Shown piece by piece: positions 9,606 through 19,415 of a DNA stretch of 64,000 nucleotides. The notes beneath the pieces are model-generated. The model searched no databases. It was not told the DNA's origin and saw only the letters and a program-made list of their open reading frames with translations. Origin of the DNA: Cytobacillus pseudoceanisediminis (GTDB taxonomy: Bacteria; Bacillota; Bacilli; Bacillales; Cytobacillaceae); assembly GCF_023516215.1 (NCBI RefSeq), contig NZ_CP097349.1, forward strand, positions 1,612,001 to 1,676,000. Direction: 5' to 3'. Made by a program: the position numbers and the translations under genes. Position 1 is the stretch's first letter. The number at the start of each line of letters is the position of its first letter.

Positions 9606-9848
9606 CTAAAAGTCTCCATACAATTCATGAAAGGCCTGTTCTGCATCATGTTCAGACGAAAACAACGCATCATCTTCTTCTATTAAATGGAAGGATTCAT
9701 TAAGGAAGAGGGCCACTGCATTAGGGTCTTTAGGATGCGGTACAATTTCTGCCGGCCTGACATTTGCAACACTTGGAGTATGAGGGTTATGATAAATAAC
9801 AAAAACCTCATCACCAGATTTAACCTTTTTAGGATCGATTGTCTCCAT
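9606..9848 (-). CDS. SplA-domain protein
   Basis: An 80-residue protein with the SplA signature GDEVFVIYHNPHTPSVANV followed by ALFLNESFHLIEEDDA. In B. subtilis SplA negatively regulates the spore photoproduct lyase operon. No splB follows here, so it may be a paralogue or act in trans. ATG 9848 is used because the GTG at 9857 overlaps the ribosome binding site (AAAAGGAG). That site itself overlaps the stop of the upstream small gene, which indicates an operon. Confidence 0.8.
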   Translation of the reverse strand: METIDPKKVKSGDEVFVIYHNPHTPSVANVRPAEIVPHPKDPNAVALFLNESFHLIEEDDALFSSEHDAEQAFHELYGDF

Positions 9849-9865
9849 TCCATTCACTCCTTTTA

Positions 9866-10054
9866 TTACAGGTTTTCGTTTTGCTGTCCAATTTCTTTCG
9901 CACCTATAATAGCATTTGCCGTTTCCTGCTGTTCATGTTCATCAACTGAATCCCCAGCTGCATGTTTTAAATTTGGAAAACTGCCACCCGTTTCAATGGT
10001 TACCATCTCTTCTTTTGGTGCATATGTCAGGTATTTTTCATCGTTATCTTTCAT
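9866..10054 (-). CDS. Hypothetical 62-aa acidic protein
   Basis: Begins MKDNDEKYLTYAPKEEMVTI behind AAAAGGAG. It is hydrophilic and rich in E, N and Q, with no signal or membrane segment. I do not recognise the family. It is first in a two-gene operon with the SplA-like gene, 17 bases upstream of it, so it may be sporulation-related. Confidence 0.65.
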   Translation of the reverse strand: MKDNDEKYLTYAPKEEMVTIETGGSFPNLKHAAGDSVDEHEQQETANAIIGAKEIGQQNENL

Positions 10055-10183
10055 TATTAAAACTCCTTTTGTTATAGATATTCGAGCACCTTTCTTTAAA
10101 GTTTTCTCTCCGCATAGGTCTTATATTCAACCATATTAATCCTAATTCAAATGGGCAAAGTAACTATATAGGTCTTAAATGAG

Positions 10184-11461
10184 GTGATAAAAATAAAAGA
10201 AAATAAGGACTTGATAACAGCTATTCAAAAAGAAGCATTCTCTTTCACCGATTCATCCGGGCTTGACCGGATTATTCAAGCAGCCGGGGAAGCGAAATTT
10301 GTTTTATTGGGGGAAGCTTCTCATGGAACATCAGAATTTTATACAGTAAGAGCAGAAATATCCAAAAGACTGATTGAACAAAAAGGGTTCAACTGTATCT
10401 CTGTTGAAGGAGACTGGCCTTCCTGCTTTACCATCAACAGGTATGTTAAGGGTTATGTGCATCTGAATCCCCTTGATGCACTCAAAAATTTTAACAGGTG
10501 GCCGACATGGATGTGGGCAAATGAGGAAATTAAAGATCTAATAACCTGGCTTAATAATCACAATCAGCTGATTGATAAACATGGCCTAAAGGCTGGTTTC
10601 TATGGCATCGATATATATAGCTTATGGGAATCGATGGATGAAATAATAAAACTTCTGGAGACAAAGGAAGCTGCAGAACTGGAAGCTGCTAAAAAAGCAT
10701 TTGCCTGCTTTGAGCCTTTTCATCGGACACCTGAAAATTATGCAGTTTCTGCGGCATTTTATGGGGAAGGCTGTGAAAAAGAAGTAGCCGAACTTTTACT
10801 TAAAATAAAAAACAAGTGGGGGCATACCAGGAGCTACGAAGAAGAATCACTGAACCTTATGCTAAATAGCCTTGTTGCTGTAAATGCAGAAAACTATTAT
10901 CGAGCAATGGTAAAAGGCGGGCCTGATGACTGGAATATTAGGGATCATCACATGGTAAGTGCCATAGAGGAGATCTCCAAATATTATGGAGAAGATGCCA
11001 AGGTCATCGTATGGGAACACAATACTCATATCGGAGATGCAAGAGCAACAGATATGAAAGAAGAGGGACTTGTTAACGTTGGGCAAATCCTTCGCGAGAA
11101 ATATGGGGAAGATCAGGTTTTCGCACTCGGGTTTGGTACACACTCAGGCACTGTTATCGCAGCGGAACAATGGGGGAATGAGCTACAAGTTATGGAAGTA
11201 CCTCCAGCACAGACAGGAAGCTGGGAGGATACGCTTCGCAAGGCTGGCCCTGGAGATAAAATTTTGTTGTTCACCGATGATAACAGGGAATTATTTAATG
11301 AATCTATCGGTCATCGAGCCATTGGAGTCGTATATAACCCTGAATATGAACAATACGGGAATTATGTGCCTACGAAAGTCTCACTCAGATATGACGGTTT
11401 CATTTATATAGAGAAAACCCGTGCCTTAAAGCCAATTAATATACCAGTAACAATATTATAA
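10184..11461 (+). CDS. Erythromycin esterase family protein
   Basis: A 425-residue member of the EreA/YbfO superfamily. The catalytic motifs are visible: LLGEASHGTSEFY with the key histidine, ISVEGDWP, and VIVWEHNTHIGDARA with the second histidine. These enzymes cleave macrolide lactones or, in many Bacillus relatives, unknown esters; resistance should not be assumed. The start is uncertain. GTG 10184 overlaps the likely binding site GAGGTG, and no ATG lies in the first 40 codons. Confidence 0.85.
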   Translation: MIKIKENKDLITAIQKEAFSFTDSSGLDRIIQAAGEAKFVLLGEASHGTSEFYTVRAEISKRLIEQKGFNCISVEGDWPSCFTINRYVKGYVHLNPLDALKNFNRWPTWMWANEEIKDLITWLNNHNQLIDKHGLKAGFYGIDIYSLWESMDEIIKLLETKEAAELEAAKKAFACFEPFHRTPENYAVSAAFYGEGCEKEVAELLLKIKNKWGHTRSYEEESLNLMLNSLVAVNAENYYRAMVKGGPDDWNIRDHHMVSAIEEISKYYGEDAKVIVWEHNTHIGDARATDMKEEGLVNVGQILREKYGEDQVFALGFGTHSGTVIAAEQWGNELQVMEVPPAQTGSWEDTLRKAGPGDKILLFTDDNRELFNESIGHRAIGVVYNPEYEQYGNYVPTKVSLRYDGFIYIEKTRALKPINIPVTIL

Positions 11462-11618
11462 TTGCAATTACAAACAAAAAGACCCACTATCTCATATTTA
11501 CCCTCCATGAATTCGAGGATGTGCTTAGAGGTTACTGATCCTCATATAAACCGATTATTTCTATATAGCCAGAGATCAAAAAAAGCCTCTAATGGAGTAT
11601 GTATATTTAACCTGAAAA

Positions 11619-11640
11619 CCCCTCCGGAATATCGGAGGGG
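11619..11640 (-). terminator. Terminator after first pepF
   Basis: Perfect stem CCCCTCCG / CGGAGGGG with a 6-nt loop and TTTT on the minus strand. Confidence 0.8.
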
Positions 11641-11647
11641 CTTATTG

Positions 11648-13462
11648 CTACATGTAGCTGTTTTCCAATTCATCCACTAAGGTCCCCACATAGCTTACGG
11701 CTTTGCGGATTGGATCTGGCTTGGACATATCAATGCCTGCGCTCTTAAGGAGATCGAGCGGCTTTTTCGTTCCGCCAGCTTTTAAAACATCAAGCCAGCG
11801 TTCAATGGCAGGCTGGCCTTCCTCTTGAATGCTCTGTGCCATAGCTGTGGAAGCAGTCAAACCAGCTGAATAAGTATATGGATAGAGTCCCATATAATAA
11901 TGAGGCTGTCTCATCCAGGTTAAAGCCGCCTTATCATCCAGTTCAACCGTATCACCCCAGAATTCAGCAAGTGTTTCCATCTTTTGATCTGAAAGTGTTT
12001 TTGCCGTTAACGGAATCCCTTGATCAGCAAGATTATATATTCTTCGCTGATATTCTCCCTCGAGAAGGTGTGTGACAAAGTTGTGATAATAAGTTCCCAG
12101 CAGCTGAAGAATTACCCAGCGCTTCATTCTCATATCCTCAGTGCCTGCCATTAAATGCTGTCCAAGCAGCAATTCGTTAAGTGTTGAGGGAGCTTCTACA
12201 AAGTAGGTTGATGGGCGGGTATTCATTATACGCTGATATTTATTGGCCAAATAGAAATGACCCGCATGCCCAAGCTCATGAGCGAGAACAAAAGCACCGC
12301 GCATCGTGTCTGTCCATGTAATCAGGATGAATGGATGCGATCCATATGGACTTGAACAAAATGCACCTGTAGATTTCCCTACATTGTCAGCCAAATCAAC
12401 CCAGCGTTCAGTCAAGCCTTTCTTCATTATATCCGTATACTCAGGTCCCATTACTTTGAGAGCCTCTAATATGACTTTTGATGCTTCTTCAAATGTTGTT
12501 TCAGGATTGAACTCCGGATCAAGAGGAGCCTTCAGGTCACAAAAAAGCATCTTATCCAATCCCAGAACTTTTCTCTTTAACTGAGCATATCTGCGCATAT
12601 GGGGGGCAAGCTCTTTTTGGATAATATTCAGCTGATTGTTGTACATTTCCTCTGTAACATGCTGGGAATCCAGGAGCATTTGTGTGGCTGAACTGTACTT
12701 CCTCAGCTTAGCAAGTGTTACCTGTTTTTTCACCTCGGCAGAATAGGCAGAGGCAAATGTATTCTTATAGTTTTCCAGTGAATCTGTAAATGAGACATAG
12801 GCATTCCTTCTGATGGCAGTATCTGACGAAAACTCATAACGATCTTCGTAAAGAGCAAAAGAGTTTGGCAAATCGTTTCCTTTACTGTCTTTAAAAAAGG
12901 AAAATGGCATGTCAGCAAGTTTTGCAGCCTGATACATATTATACGGAGCTCCAAATACTTCCCCCAATGCTGCCAGGGCTTCTTCCGTCTCTGGAGAAAG
13001 CCTGTGCGTCTTCGATTTAAGAAGATCTGTCAGCTGTTTTCTGAAAGGTTCAAGGCCGCTTTCATCGTCTATGTATTTTTCAATCGTGCCTTCAGGTAAG
13101 GACATTAATTCAGAGTCAATAAACGAAAGAGCAGAGGCTGCTTTTGCTTTTAAAGATGCAAGTATGGATGAATTTGCCTGATTGCGCGGATTTGTTCCAT
13201 CCTCCGACTGGCGCAAGCTAGCATACGTTCCAGCTTGAACCAAACGGATGGAGAGCTTTTCCTGAGCGGAAAGGCAGCCCAGTAATATTTGCGGGCCTTC
13301 ATGGAGCTTTCCCTTGTACTGCTCAAAAACAGCAAGGTCTTCATCTATACTTCTCACTTCTTTATGCCAATCTTCCTCTAAAGCAAATAAATCCTCCACT
13401 TTCCATGTACGATCTTCCGGTACTTCAACACGCTTTAATCTGGTTACTGCTGTTTGAACCAT
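11648..13462 (-). CDS. pepF: Oligoendopeptidase F, M3B family (first copy)
   Basis: A 604-residue cytoplasmic zinc metallopeptidase that cuts short peptides. The zinc motif HELGH is near residue 395 in FVLAHELGHAGHFYLANKY, with a downstream glutamate in VEAPSTLNELLL. The N-terminal PepF domain (RTWKVEDLFALEEDWHKEV) is complete. ATG follows AGGAGGG. A second, differently sequenced M3B enzyme starts at 62338; the two look like ancient paralogues rather than a recent duplication. Confidence 0.93.
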   Translation of the reverse strand: MVQTAVTRLKRVEVPEDRTWKVEDLFALEEDWHKEVRSIDEDLAVFEQYKGKLHEGPQILLGCLSAQEKLSIRLVQAGTYASLRQSEDGTNPRNQANSSILASLKAKAASALSFIDSELMSLPEGTIEKYIDDESGLEPFRKQLTDLLKSKTHRLSPETEEALAALGEVFGAPYNMYQAAKLADMPFSFFKDSKGNDLPNSFALYEDRYEFSSDTAIRRNAYVSFTDSLENYKNTFASAYSAEVKKQVTLAKLRKYSSATQMLLDSQHVTEEMYNNQLNIIQKELAPHMRRYAQLKRKVLGLDKMLFCDLKAPLDPEFNPETTFEEASKVILEALKVMGPEYTDIMKKGLTERWVDLADNVGKSTGAFCSSPYGSHPFILITWTDTMRGAFVLAHELGHAGHFYLANKYQRIMNTRPSTYFVEAPSTLNELLLGQHLMAGTEDMRMKRWVILQLLGTYYHNFVTHLLEGEYQRRIYNLADQGIPLTAKTLSDQKMETLAEFWGDTVELDDKAALTWMRQPHYYMGLYPYTYSAGLTASTAMAQSIQEEGQPAIERWLDVLKAGGTKKPLDLLKSAGIDMSKPDPIRKAVSYVGTLVDELENSYM

Positions 13463-13621
13463 TTAGCGATCCCTCCTATTTCGATTCTCTAAATATAGAG
13501 TTTATGGAACAATTATACAGGATGGCCTTGTAAATTTATAGACTTTTCAAACATTTTAAGTTTCACTGTACTATAACATCCTGAGTTTTCTTGTTAGTGG
13601 CCATATAGCAGTAAATAAAAA

Positions 13622-13645
13622 AGCGGAGGGCCTGAAGCCTTCCGC
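13622..13645 (-). terminator. Terminator after yhfH
   Basis: Stem AGCGGAGGGC / GCCTTCCGCT with one mismatch and T6 on the minus strand. Confidence 0.8.
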
Positions 13646-13653
13646 TGATTGTG

Positions 13654-13788
13654 CTATTCCATTTTTTTTGAAAGACAGCGATCACATTCCATCAGATAAG
13701 ATTCGGCCTGTTCCTTGACTGTTTGGCCGCACTCCGGACATACCTTTTTGGGAAGAGTTCTAAAAAATTCAACTGGACTTTTAATCAT
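13654..13788 (-). CDS. yhfH: YhfH-family zinc-ribbon protein
   Basis: A 44-residue protein starting MIKSPVEFFRTLPKKVC. It has two CxxC pairs, C17/C20 and C35/C38, which likely bind one zinc. Sequence and length match the Bacillus YhfH family. ATG follows GGAGG. The function is unknown. It lies upstream of pepF on the same strand but has its own terminator. Confidence 0.85.
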   Translation of the reverse strand: MIKSPVEFFRTLPKKVCPECGQTVKEQAESYLMECDRCLSKKME

Positions 13789-13915
13789 GAAATTTCCTCC
13801 TTTTTATAATACAGTTAATCGTGTTTTCATCTGTTGTAGTACAGTATATACCAAACAAAATTAAATGTGAAGTGGTTTGATTAAATTTTTTAAAAATTTT
13901 ATCTATTATATTTAT

Positions 13916-14290
13916 TGGTGCAAATTAAGATTTTGGATCGATTTGGACAGAGGGGATATGAATGACGAGTCCGAAGTTGATCATCATTCAGACAGAAGAA
14001 GGGGTAATCCGGAGGTATGAGTCCGAAGTCAGTAACCATTCGGACAGGAAAAGCGAAAATCGGAGGTACGAGTCCGAAGTCGGTCCCTATTCGGACAGGA
14101 AAAACGGAAATTCGGAAGTATGAGTCCGAAGTTAGTAACCATTCGGACAGAAGAAGCGGAAGGCTGGAGGTACAAGTCCGAAGTCGCCACCCATTCGGAC
14201 AGAAGAAGGGGTAATCCGGATGAGCAAGTCCGTAGTTGGTCATCTTTCGGACAGGAAAAGTGGATATCCATTGGGGAGAGTCCGAAGCAT
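13916..14290. repeat. 52-bp tandem repeat array with internal dyads
   Basis: Copies of a 52-bp unit beginning AGTCCGAAG start at 13968, 14020, 14071, 14123, 14175, 14227 and 14279: six full units, a partial last one and a degenerate leading one. Most units carry an inverted repeat GTCCGAA-N(11-12)-TTCGGAC, so the array could form a row of small hairpins. Open frames across it on both strands are by-products, because 52 is not a multiple of three. It lies in the 658-bp gap between yhfH and the histidine kinase. Confidence 0.9.
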
Positions 14291-14446
14291 GAGGTAAAGT
14301 CATCTAATAATTTCTAGCCATACAGCAAAAGGTCTATCTGTACTAATGAACTTCTGACTTTATTTCGCCGGGCCTCTTCCAAGGCTGTAATGATTGCATT
14401 ACAATCATATTTAATACAGTAATAATGAGGAGGCTAACAGCCTGCG

Positions 14447-16596
14447 ATGACTGAGATAATTGAATCTTTTAATCCAATATTAATATTTGTAGCGGTTATA
14501 CTGACCATTATGGCTTCCTATACAGCATTAGATTTATTTACATTGATTAAATCATCTGAGAGAAACCAGAAGTTTTTGTTCTTAGGCGGAACTTTTTCCC
14601 TTGGAATCGGGATATGGATTATGAACTTTATTGGCATGATCGCCATCAACATAAACGCTTCAGGAAGTTATAATATTCCGCTTACCTTATTGTCCATGAT
14701 TTTTGGCATTTCATTTACCGGTATGGCCTTTAATAGAGTAATCGACAGGCAGCTGAAAACAGGCAATCTATTTGCGGGAAGCTTCTTTTTAACTATGGCA
14801 GTCCTATCTATCCATGTAACAGGTATGTTTGCTGTGGGGATGAATGTGCAGTTTTCCCCCAGCATATTCCTCATTTCAGCACTGATCATTTTTGTTTCTT
14901 TTTTATTTTCACTATGGATGCTCTTTTATTCGAAAAGTCTTTCGTACTCCAGACCTATCTGGATCAAGCCCTTAAGTGCACTCATATTCACCGGAGCCAT
15001 TGTGGAGGGTTATTTTCTGCTGATCCGATCGTCATCATTCTATTCAAATGGGGAAATTAGCAGGGGAGGCTCTCCGGAGACTTCTCTGATTTATCTTGTA
15101 TTTTTTGCAGGGATTCTTATCCTGAGCGGGCTTATTGCTTCAAGCACTTTAATCAGCAAGAGGCTGGAAGCAAGCGACACCCATTTACATGATATTCAGG
15201 CTGCTCTTGATGAATCATCTATAGTGGCTATTACAGATCCAAAGGGCGTTATCACTTATGTGAATGATAAATTTGTTGAGATATCTAAATATGAAGAACA
15301 TGAACTGCTTGGCAAAAATCACAATATCTTAAATTCGGGTTTTCATCCGCCGGAATTTTTCAAGATCTATGGAAAACAATTGGATCAGGGGAAATATGGA
15401 AAGGGGAAATACGCAATAAAGCGAAAGACGGAAGCTTTTATTGGGTTGATACTACAATTGTCCCTTTTCTCAATAAAAAGAATAAACCCTATCAGTATGT
15501 TTCCATCCGGACAGATATATCGGCATTGAAATCTGCTGCAGCCAGCCTTAAAAGTTCCCTGAAAGATGTAAACGATATTAAATTTGCGCTTGATCAGTCT
15601 TCTATTATTGCCTTTACAGATGAAAAAGGAACAATAACCAATGTAAATGAGAAGTTTTGTGAAATCTCCCAGTACAGCAGGGAAGAACTGATAGGACAGA
15701 ATCATTCCATCTTAAATTCAGGACTTCATTCAAAAGAATTCTTTAAGAACTTATGGAAAACAATTGGCCAGGGAGAAGTCTGGAAAGGAGAAATACGCAA
15801 TAAAGCAAAAGACGGATCTTATTACTGGGTTCATACTACGATTGTGCCGTTCCTGAATGCAAACGGAAAACCTTATCAATACTTATCAATAAGAAACGAT
15901 ATAACTGAGAGGAAAAAACTGAAGAAGTATTGCATCAACAGGATAAACTGGCAGCAGTGGGCCAGCTTGCTGCAGGGGTTGCACATGAAATCCGCAATCC
16001 GCTCACAACCATGAAAGGATATACAGAATTCCTGAAGCTGGAAGAGACACATGAAGAGCGGCAGGAATACTTAAGCATCATTTTGGATGAAATTGACCGG
16101 GTAAATAATATAGTAGAAGATTTTATGGTTCTCGCTAAGCCGAAAGCCGCAGAACTGGAAGAAAGAGATATCATACCCATTATAAAAAATGTCGTTTCTT
16201 TTTGGAATTTGAAGCCCGAAATAGAAACGTGAAAATTGGTTTCGAATATCAACAGGATATCATTCAAATTGAATGTGACGAAAATCGGCTAAAACAAGTC
16301 TTGCTTAATTTTATCAAAAATGGAATTGAAGCGATGCCTGATGGAGGGAACATCACCGTTAGAGCTGGTATCATAAATAACCAGGTTCAAATTGCAATAA
16401 AGGATACAGGAGTAGGAATCCCGCAGGAAAAACTGAAAAATATCGGAGAACCTTTTTTACAACCAAAAATGGGAACGGCTTAGGCCTGATGGTCAGCTTT
16501 AAAATTATCGAAAGCCATAACGGAAAAGTATTTATCGAGAGTGAATTAAATAAAGGTACAACATTCAATATTGTTCTGCCTGCGAAATCTGCATAG
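14447..16596 (+). CDS. MHYT-PAS-PAS sensor histidine kinase (four frameshifts)
   Basis: A membrane sensor kinase of about 717 residues. Order: seven-helix MHYT-type sensor (about 1-225), PAS 1 (IQAALDESSIVAITDPKGVI), PAS 2 (FALDQSSIIAFTDEKGTI), HisKA with AAGVAHEIRNPLTTMKGY, and HATPase_c with N, DTGVGIP and NGLGL boxes. The MHYT motifs are degenerate (WIMNFIGM, SIHVTGM), with Asn for the first His. The frame breaks at 15388-15391, 15913-15918, 16199-16203 and 16453-16458. One added base in each homopolymer restores every domain. It resembles phosphorelay-type sporulation kinases; no response regulator is adjacent. Confidence 0.87.
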
Positions 16597-16622
16597 CCAA
16601 TCCCAAAAGGATTGGCTTTTTT
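16595..16622 (+). terminator. Terminator after histidine kinase
   Basis: Stem AGCCAATCC / GGATTGGCT followed by T5-6. The stem overlaps the stop codon. Confidence 0.85.
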
Positions 16623-16761
16623 GTTAGAAAATAATTCCTGTCCTGTTTAATAATTGATTTTCCAATATATAGGAAAAATATCATAACATTGGAGAGATTC
16701 CCATGATATCAAGGAAAAACATGAATTTGGCTTTATAGTGCCCTTTTCTCTGAAATATGTT

Positions 16762-16778
16762 TGTTATCGTTCTGTTAT
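16762..16778 (+). promoter_or_regulatory. WalR (YycF) binding box
   Basis: TGTTAT-CGTTC-TGTTAT is an exact match to the WalR direct-repeat consensus TGTWAH-N5-TGTWAH. It lies 104-120 bp before a YocH-like gene, a known WalR-activated autolysin type in B. subtilis. Confidence 0.8.
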
Positions 16779-16840
16779 GTGCGTAACGGGATTATTATCT
16801 GTTTGTTCTTTTTTAGTAAAGATTCCATGTTATTATTAAT

Positions 16841-16871
16841 CCCGTTAGCTAAAAACGAGCTATACGGGAGG
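16841..16871 (+). promoter_or_regulatory. 5' leader hairpin overlapping the yocH ribosome binding site
   Basis: CCCGTTAGCT (16841-16850) pairs with AGCTA-T-ACGGG (16858-16868), leaving one bulged base and a 7-nt loop. The ribosome binding site GGGAGG (16866-16871) shares its first three bases with the stem, so the hairpin could limit translation or protect the mRNA end. Function is inferred. Confidence 0.5.
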
Positions 16872-16881
16872 TTTTAACAAC

Positions 16882-17832
16882 ATGAAAAAATCAATTTTAT
16901 CTTTTGTAGCTGCTGCGGCAATCACCGGAACAGCAGGTGCTAATGTACAAGCAGAAGAAGTGACAGTCAAAAAAGGCGATACTCTTTGGGATTTTTCCCA
17001 AACATATAATACACCAGTTGATATGATAAAAGAATGGAATGGGTTGTCTTCTCATATCATCCATCCAGAAGATGTACTTAATGTATATCCGGAAAAGAAA
17101 TACATAGTATCAAAAGGCGATACTCTTTGGGATATAGCAAGAGAACATAACGTCACAGCAGAGGCAATCAAAGAATGGAACAACTTAAGCTCTGATTTAA
17201 TTCTGCCTGACAATGAATTAATCCTTTACCCGAATGCTAAAGCTGTTAACGCTGCAGTTGCTGAGGCTCCATCAACATCAGCTAAACCTGCAAAAACGGT
17301 TTCAGCTCCTGTGCAAAAGTCTGAACAGACTGTAGCAAAAGAAACACAGCCAGCTGAAAAAGCTGCACAGCCGGCGCCAGAAGCAAAGCCACAAGCAAAG
17401 TCAAATCCAGAACCAGAGCCTGCGAAACCTGCTGCGGAAGCTAAGCCTGCAACAGAGCCGGCCAAGGCTGAAGCGGAATCCAAGCCTGCTGCCGAAGCTG
17501 AAGCAGAAGCACCCGCTGAAACTGCAAATAATGAAACAGCTCAAAATGTGCTGAATATGGAAGCAACAGCCTACACAGCCGATTGTGAAGGCTGCTCAGG
17601 AATTACTGCTACAGGAATCAATTTAAAAGAGAATCCGGATCAAAAAGTAATCTCTGTGGATCCTAATGTGATACCACTGGGAACTAAAGTCCATGTTGAA
17701 GGTTATGGTAATGCTGTAGCAGGTGATACTGGCGGAGCCATTAAAGGCAACAAGATCGATATCTTCATGCCATCTCAGGAAGACGCAATCAATTTCGGCA
17801 GAAAAACAGTTAAAGTTACAATTCTAGATTAA
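16882..17832 (+). CDS. yocH: YocH-like secreted LysM/3D-domain cell-wall protein
   Basis: 316 residues: signal peptide (about 1-25, ending VQA), two LysM modules (VKKGDTLWDFSQTYN and VSKGDTLWDIAREHN), a long Ala/Pro/Glu/Lys linker (about 118-225), and a C-terminal 3D domain with the aspartates in AGDTGGAIKGNKIDIFM. 3D domains resemble the MltA catalytic fold, so it is likely a muralytic or wall-remodelling enzyme. The exact WalR box upstream agrees with growth-linked autolysin control. Its terminator is disturbed by the IS element that follows. Confidence 0.88.
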   Translation: MKKSILSFVAAAAITGTAGANVQAEEVTVKKGDTLWDFSQTYNTPVDMIKEWNGLSSHIIHPEDVLNVYPEKKYIVSKGDTLWDIAREHNVTAEAIKEWNNLSSDLILPDNELILYPNAKAVNAAVAEAPSTSAKPAKTVSAPVQKSEQTVAKETQPAEKAAQPAPEAKPQAKSNPEPEPAKPAAEAKPATEPAKAEAESKPAAEAEAEAPAETANNETAQNVLNMEATAYTADCEGCSGITATGINLKENPDQKVISVDPNVIPLGTKVHVEGYGNAVAGDTGGAIKGNKIDIFMPSQEDAINFGRKTVKVTILD

Positions 17833-17840
17833 TACTAGAA

Positions 17841-17868
17841 AAGAAGGCACCTTTTTGGGTGCCTTCTT
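17841..17868 (+). repeat. Left direct repeat = yocH terminator hairpin
   Basis: 28-bp palindrome AAGAAGGCACC-TTTTTG-GGTGCCTTCTT, identical to the copy at 19428-19455 on the other side of the IS element. Here it is followed by CAGACTG, so the T tract is cut to CTTCTT. Confidence 0.9.
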
Positions 17869-17958
17869 CAGACTGTCGACAAACTCGATGAAAATCGTGC
17901 TTGTCTGCAGTCTTTTTTATTTTAAAATAGAAGTAATACAATGCTTGAGGTGATTTAA

Positions 17959-19316
17959 ATGCTTTCAAAACATAATCCAATTCAACGGGATCAAATTGAA
18001 ATGGTTGCTTTAGACGAACTTGTACCGGCGGACCATTTGGTCCGCAAAATTGAAGCGGCGATTAATTTCTCATTCATCTATGACTTGGTAAAAGATAAGT
18101 ATTCAGAAAAAGGCCGCCCAAGTATTGACCCTGTAATATTAATTAAACTCACATTTATTCAATATACCTTCGGTATTCGCTCCATGCGTCAAACAATTGA
18201 AGAATTGAAAACGAATATGGCTTATCGATGGTTTTTAGGATATGGCTTTCACGATAAAGTTCCTCACTTCTCAACTTTCGGTAAAAATTATGAGCGCCGA
18301 TTTAAAGACACCGATCTCTTTGAACAAATATTTTACCGAATCTTAAAAACCGCAGCTGAAAAGAATTTAATTAGTGCTGAACACGTTTTTGTAGATTCTA
18401 CTCATGTAAAAGCGAGTGCAAATAAACGCAAATTTGAAAAGAAAGTTGTTCGAAAAGAAACCCGTGCTTATCAAGAACGCCTTCAAGAGGAGATTAACCA
18501 AGACCGCGAGGATCATGGAAAAAGCCGTTTCCACCTGATAAGTTTGATAAAGAAGAATACAAAGAAATCAAGGAAAGTACAACAGATCCAGAGAGTGGCT
18601 ACTATGTAAAAGATGAGCGTACAAAACAGTTCGCTTATTCTTTCCATGCGGCTGCAGACCGCAACGGCTTCGTGTTAGGCGCAATTGTAACCCCTGGTAA
18701 CACGCATGATAGTCATATTTTAGAGCCATTGGTAGAACAAGTCATTGAGAAAGTTAGTAAACCAAAAGCTGTTGCGGCAGACGCAGCCTATAAAACACCT
18801 GCTATCACGAGCTACTTATTGAAAAACGACATCACACCTGCTTTACCTTACACACGACCTCGCACAAAAGAGGGTTTCTTCAGAAAACATGAGTATGTTT
18901 ATGATGAGCATTTTGACTGTTACATTTGCCCAACTGGTGAGATATTAAAATATACTACAACTACAAAGGAAGGCTATCGTCAATATAAATCAGATCCTCG
19001 AATTTGTGCTGGATGCCCTTTCTTGTCTCAATGCACACAGAGTCAAGCACATCAAAAACTGATTCAACGTCATGTGTGGGAGGAACATGTGGAAGAAGCA
19101 GATCATCTTCGCCACCATCAAGACGTCAAACCGATCTATGAAAAACGCAAAGAAACAATTGAACGAGTATTCGCAGATGCAAAAGAAAAGCATGGCATGC
19201 GTTGGACAACCCTCAGGGGACTTAAAAAAATGTCGATGCAGGCGATGCTTACTTTCGCTGCCATGAATTTGAAGAAAATGGCCAACTGGACTTGGCAAGG
19301 TCCAGAAATGGCCTAA
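17959..19316 (+). CDS. IS1182-family transposase (frameshifted)
   Basis: A DDE transposase of about 452 residues. The N-terminal DUF772 part reads PADHLVRKIEAAINFSFIY and GIRSMRQTIEELKTN; the catalytic part contains VFVDSTHVKA, AAADRNGFVLGAIVTPGN, VAADAAYKT and ERVFADAKEKHGMRWTTLRGL. The frame breaks at an A5 run (18519-18523). With A6 it reads HGKKPFPPDKFDKEEYK and continues to the end. The sequence around the break is not a canonical -1 slippery heptamer, so an assembly error is more likely than programmed frameshifting. ATG follows GAGGTG. Confidence 0.88.
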
Positions 19317-19377
19317 ATGATAACCTCGGAGAGGTCTGCAATTCTCTGTAACTACTTGAAGTCCTACAAAAAATCAA

Positions 19378-19415
19378 AAAAAGAGTTCGGAATGAGACTA
19401 TTCCGAACTCTTTTT
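19378..19415. terminator. Terminator inside the IS element
   Basis: Long perfect stem AAAAAGAGTTCGGAAT / ATTCCGAACTCTTTTT, able to work in both directions. It insulates the element and may replace the damaged terminator for the minus-strand neighbour. Confidence 0.85.

Noticed and set aside
10184..11461. Macrolide resistance gene
   Set aside because: The erythromycin-esterase fold is clear, but most chromosomal Bacillus relatives have unknown substrates and there is no resistance context.
11462..11680. 72-aa + strand gene after the esterase
   Set aside because: No start signal, crosses the pepF terminator and runs into pepF on the opposite strand.
13916..14290. CRISPR array
   Set aside because: Units are contiguous 52-bp tandem repeats that diverge from each other, with no unique spacers and no cas genes nearby.
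13899..14317. Small proteins encoded across the 52-bp repeats
   Set aside because: Open frames appear on both strands only because the repeats lack stops. The period is not a multiple of three, and there are no ribosome binding sites.
14447..16596. Decayed histidine kinase pseudogene
   Set aside because: Four breaks, each repaired by one base in a homopolymer, with all catalytic motifs intact, fits sequencing error better than decay.
17959..19316. Programmed -1 frameshift in the transposase
   Set aside because: The A5 run does not form a canonical slippery heptamer in the reading frame, and many host genes show the same kind of break.
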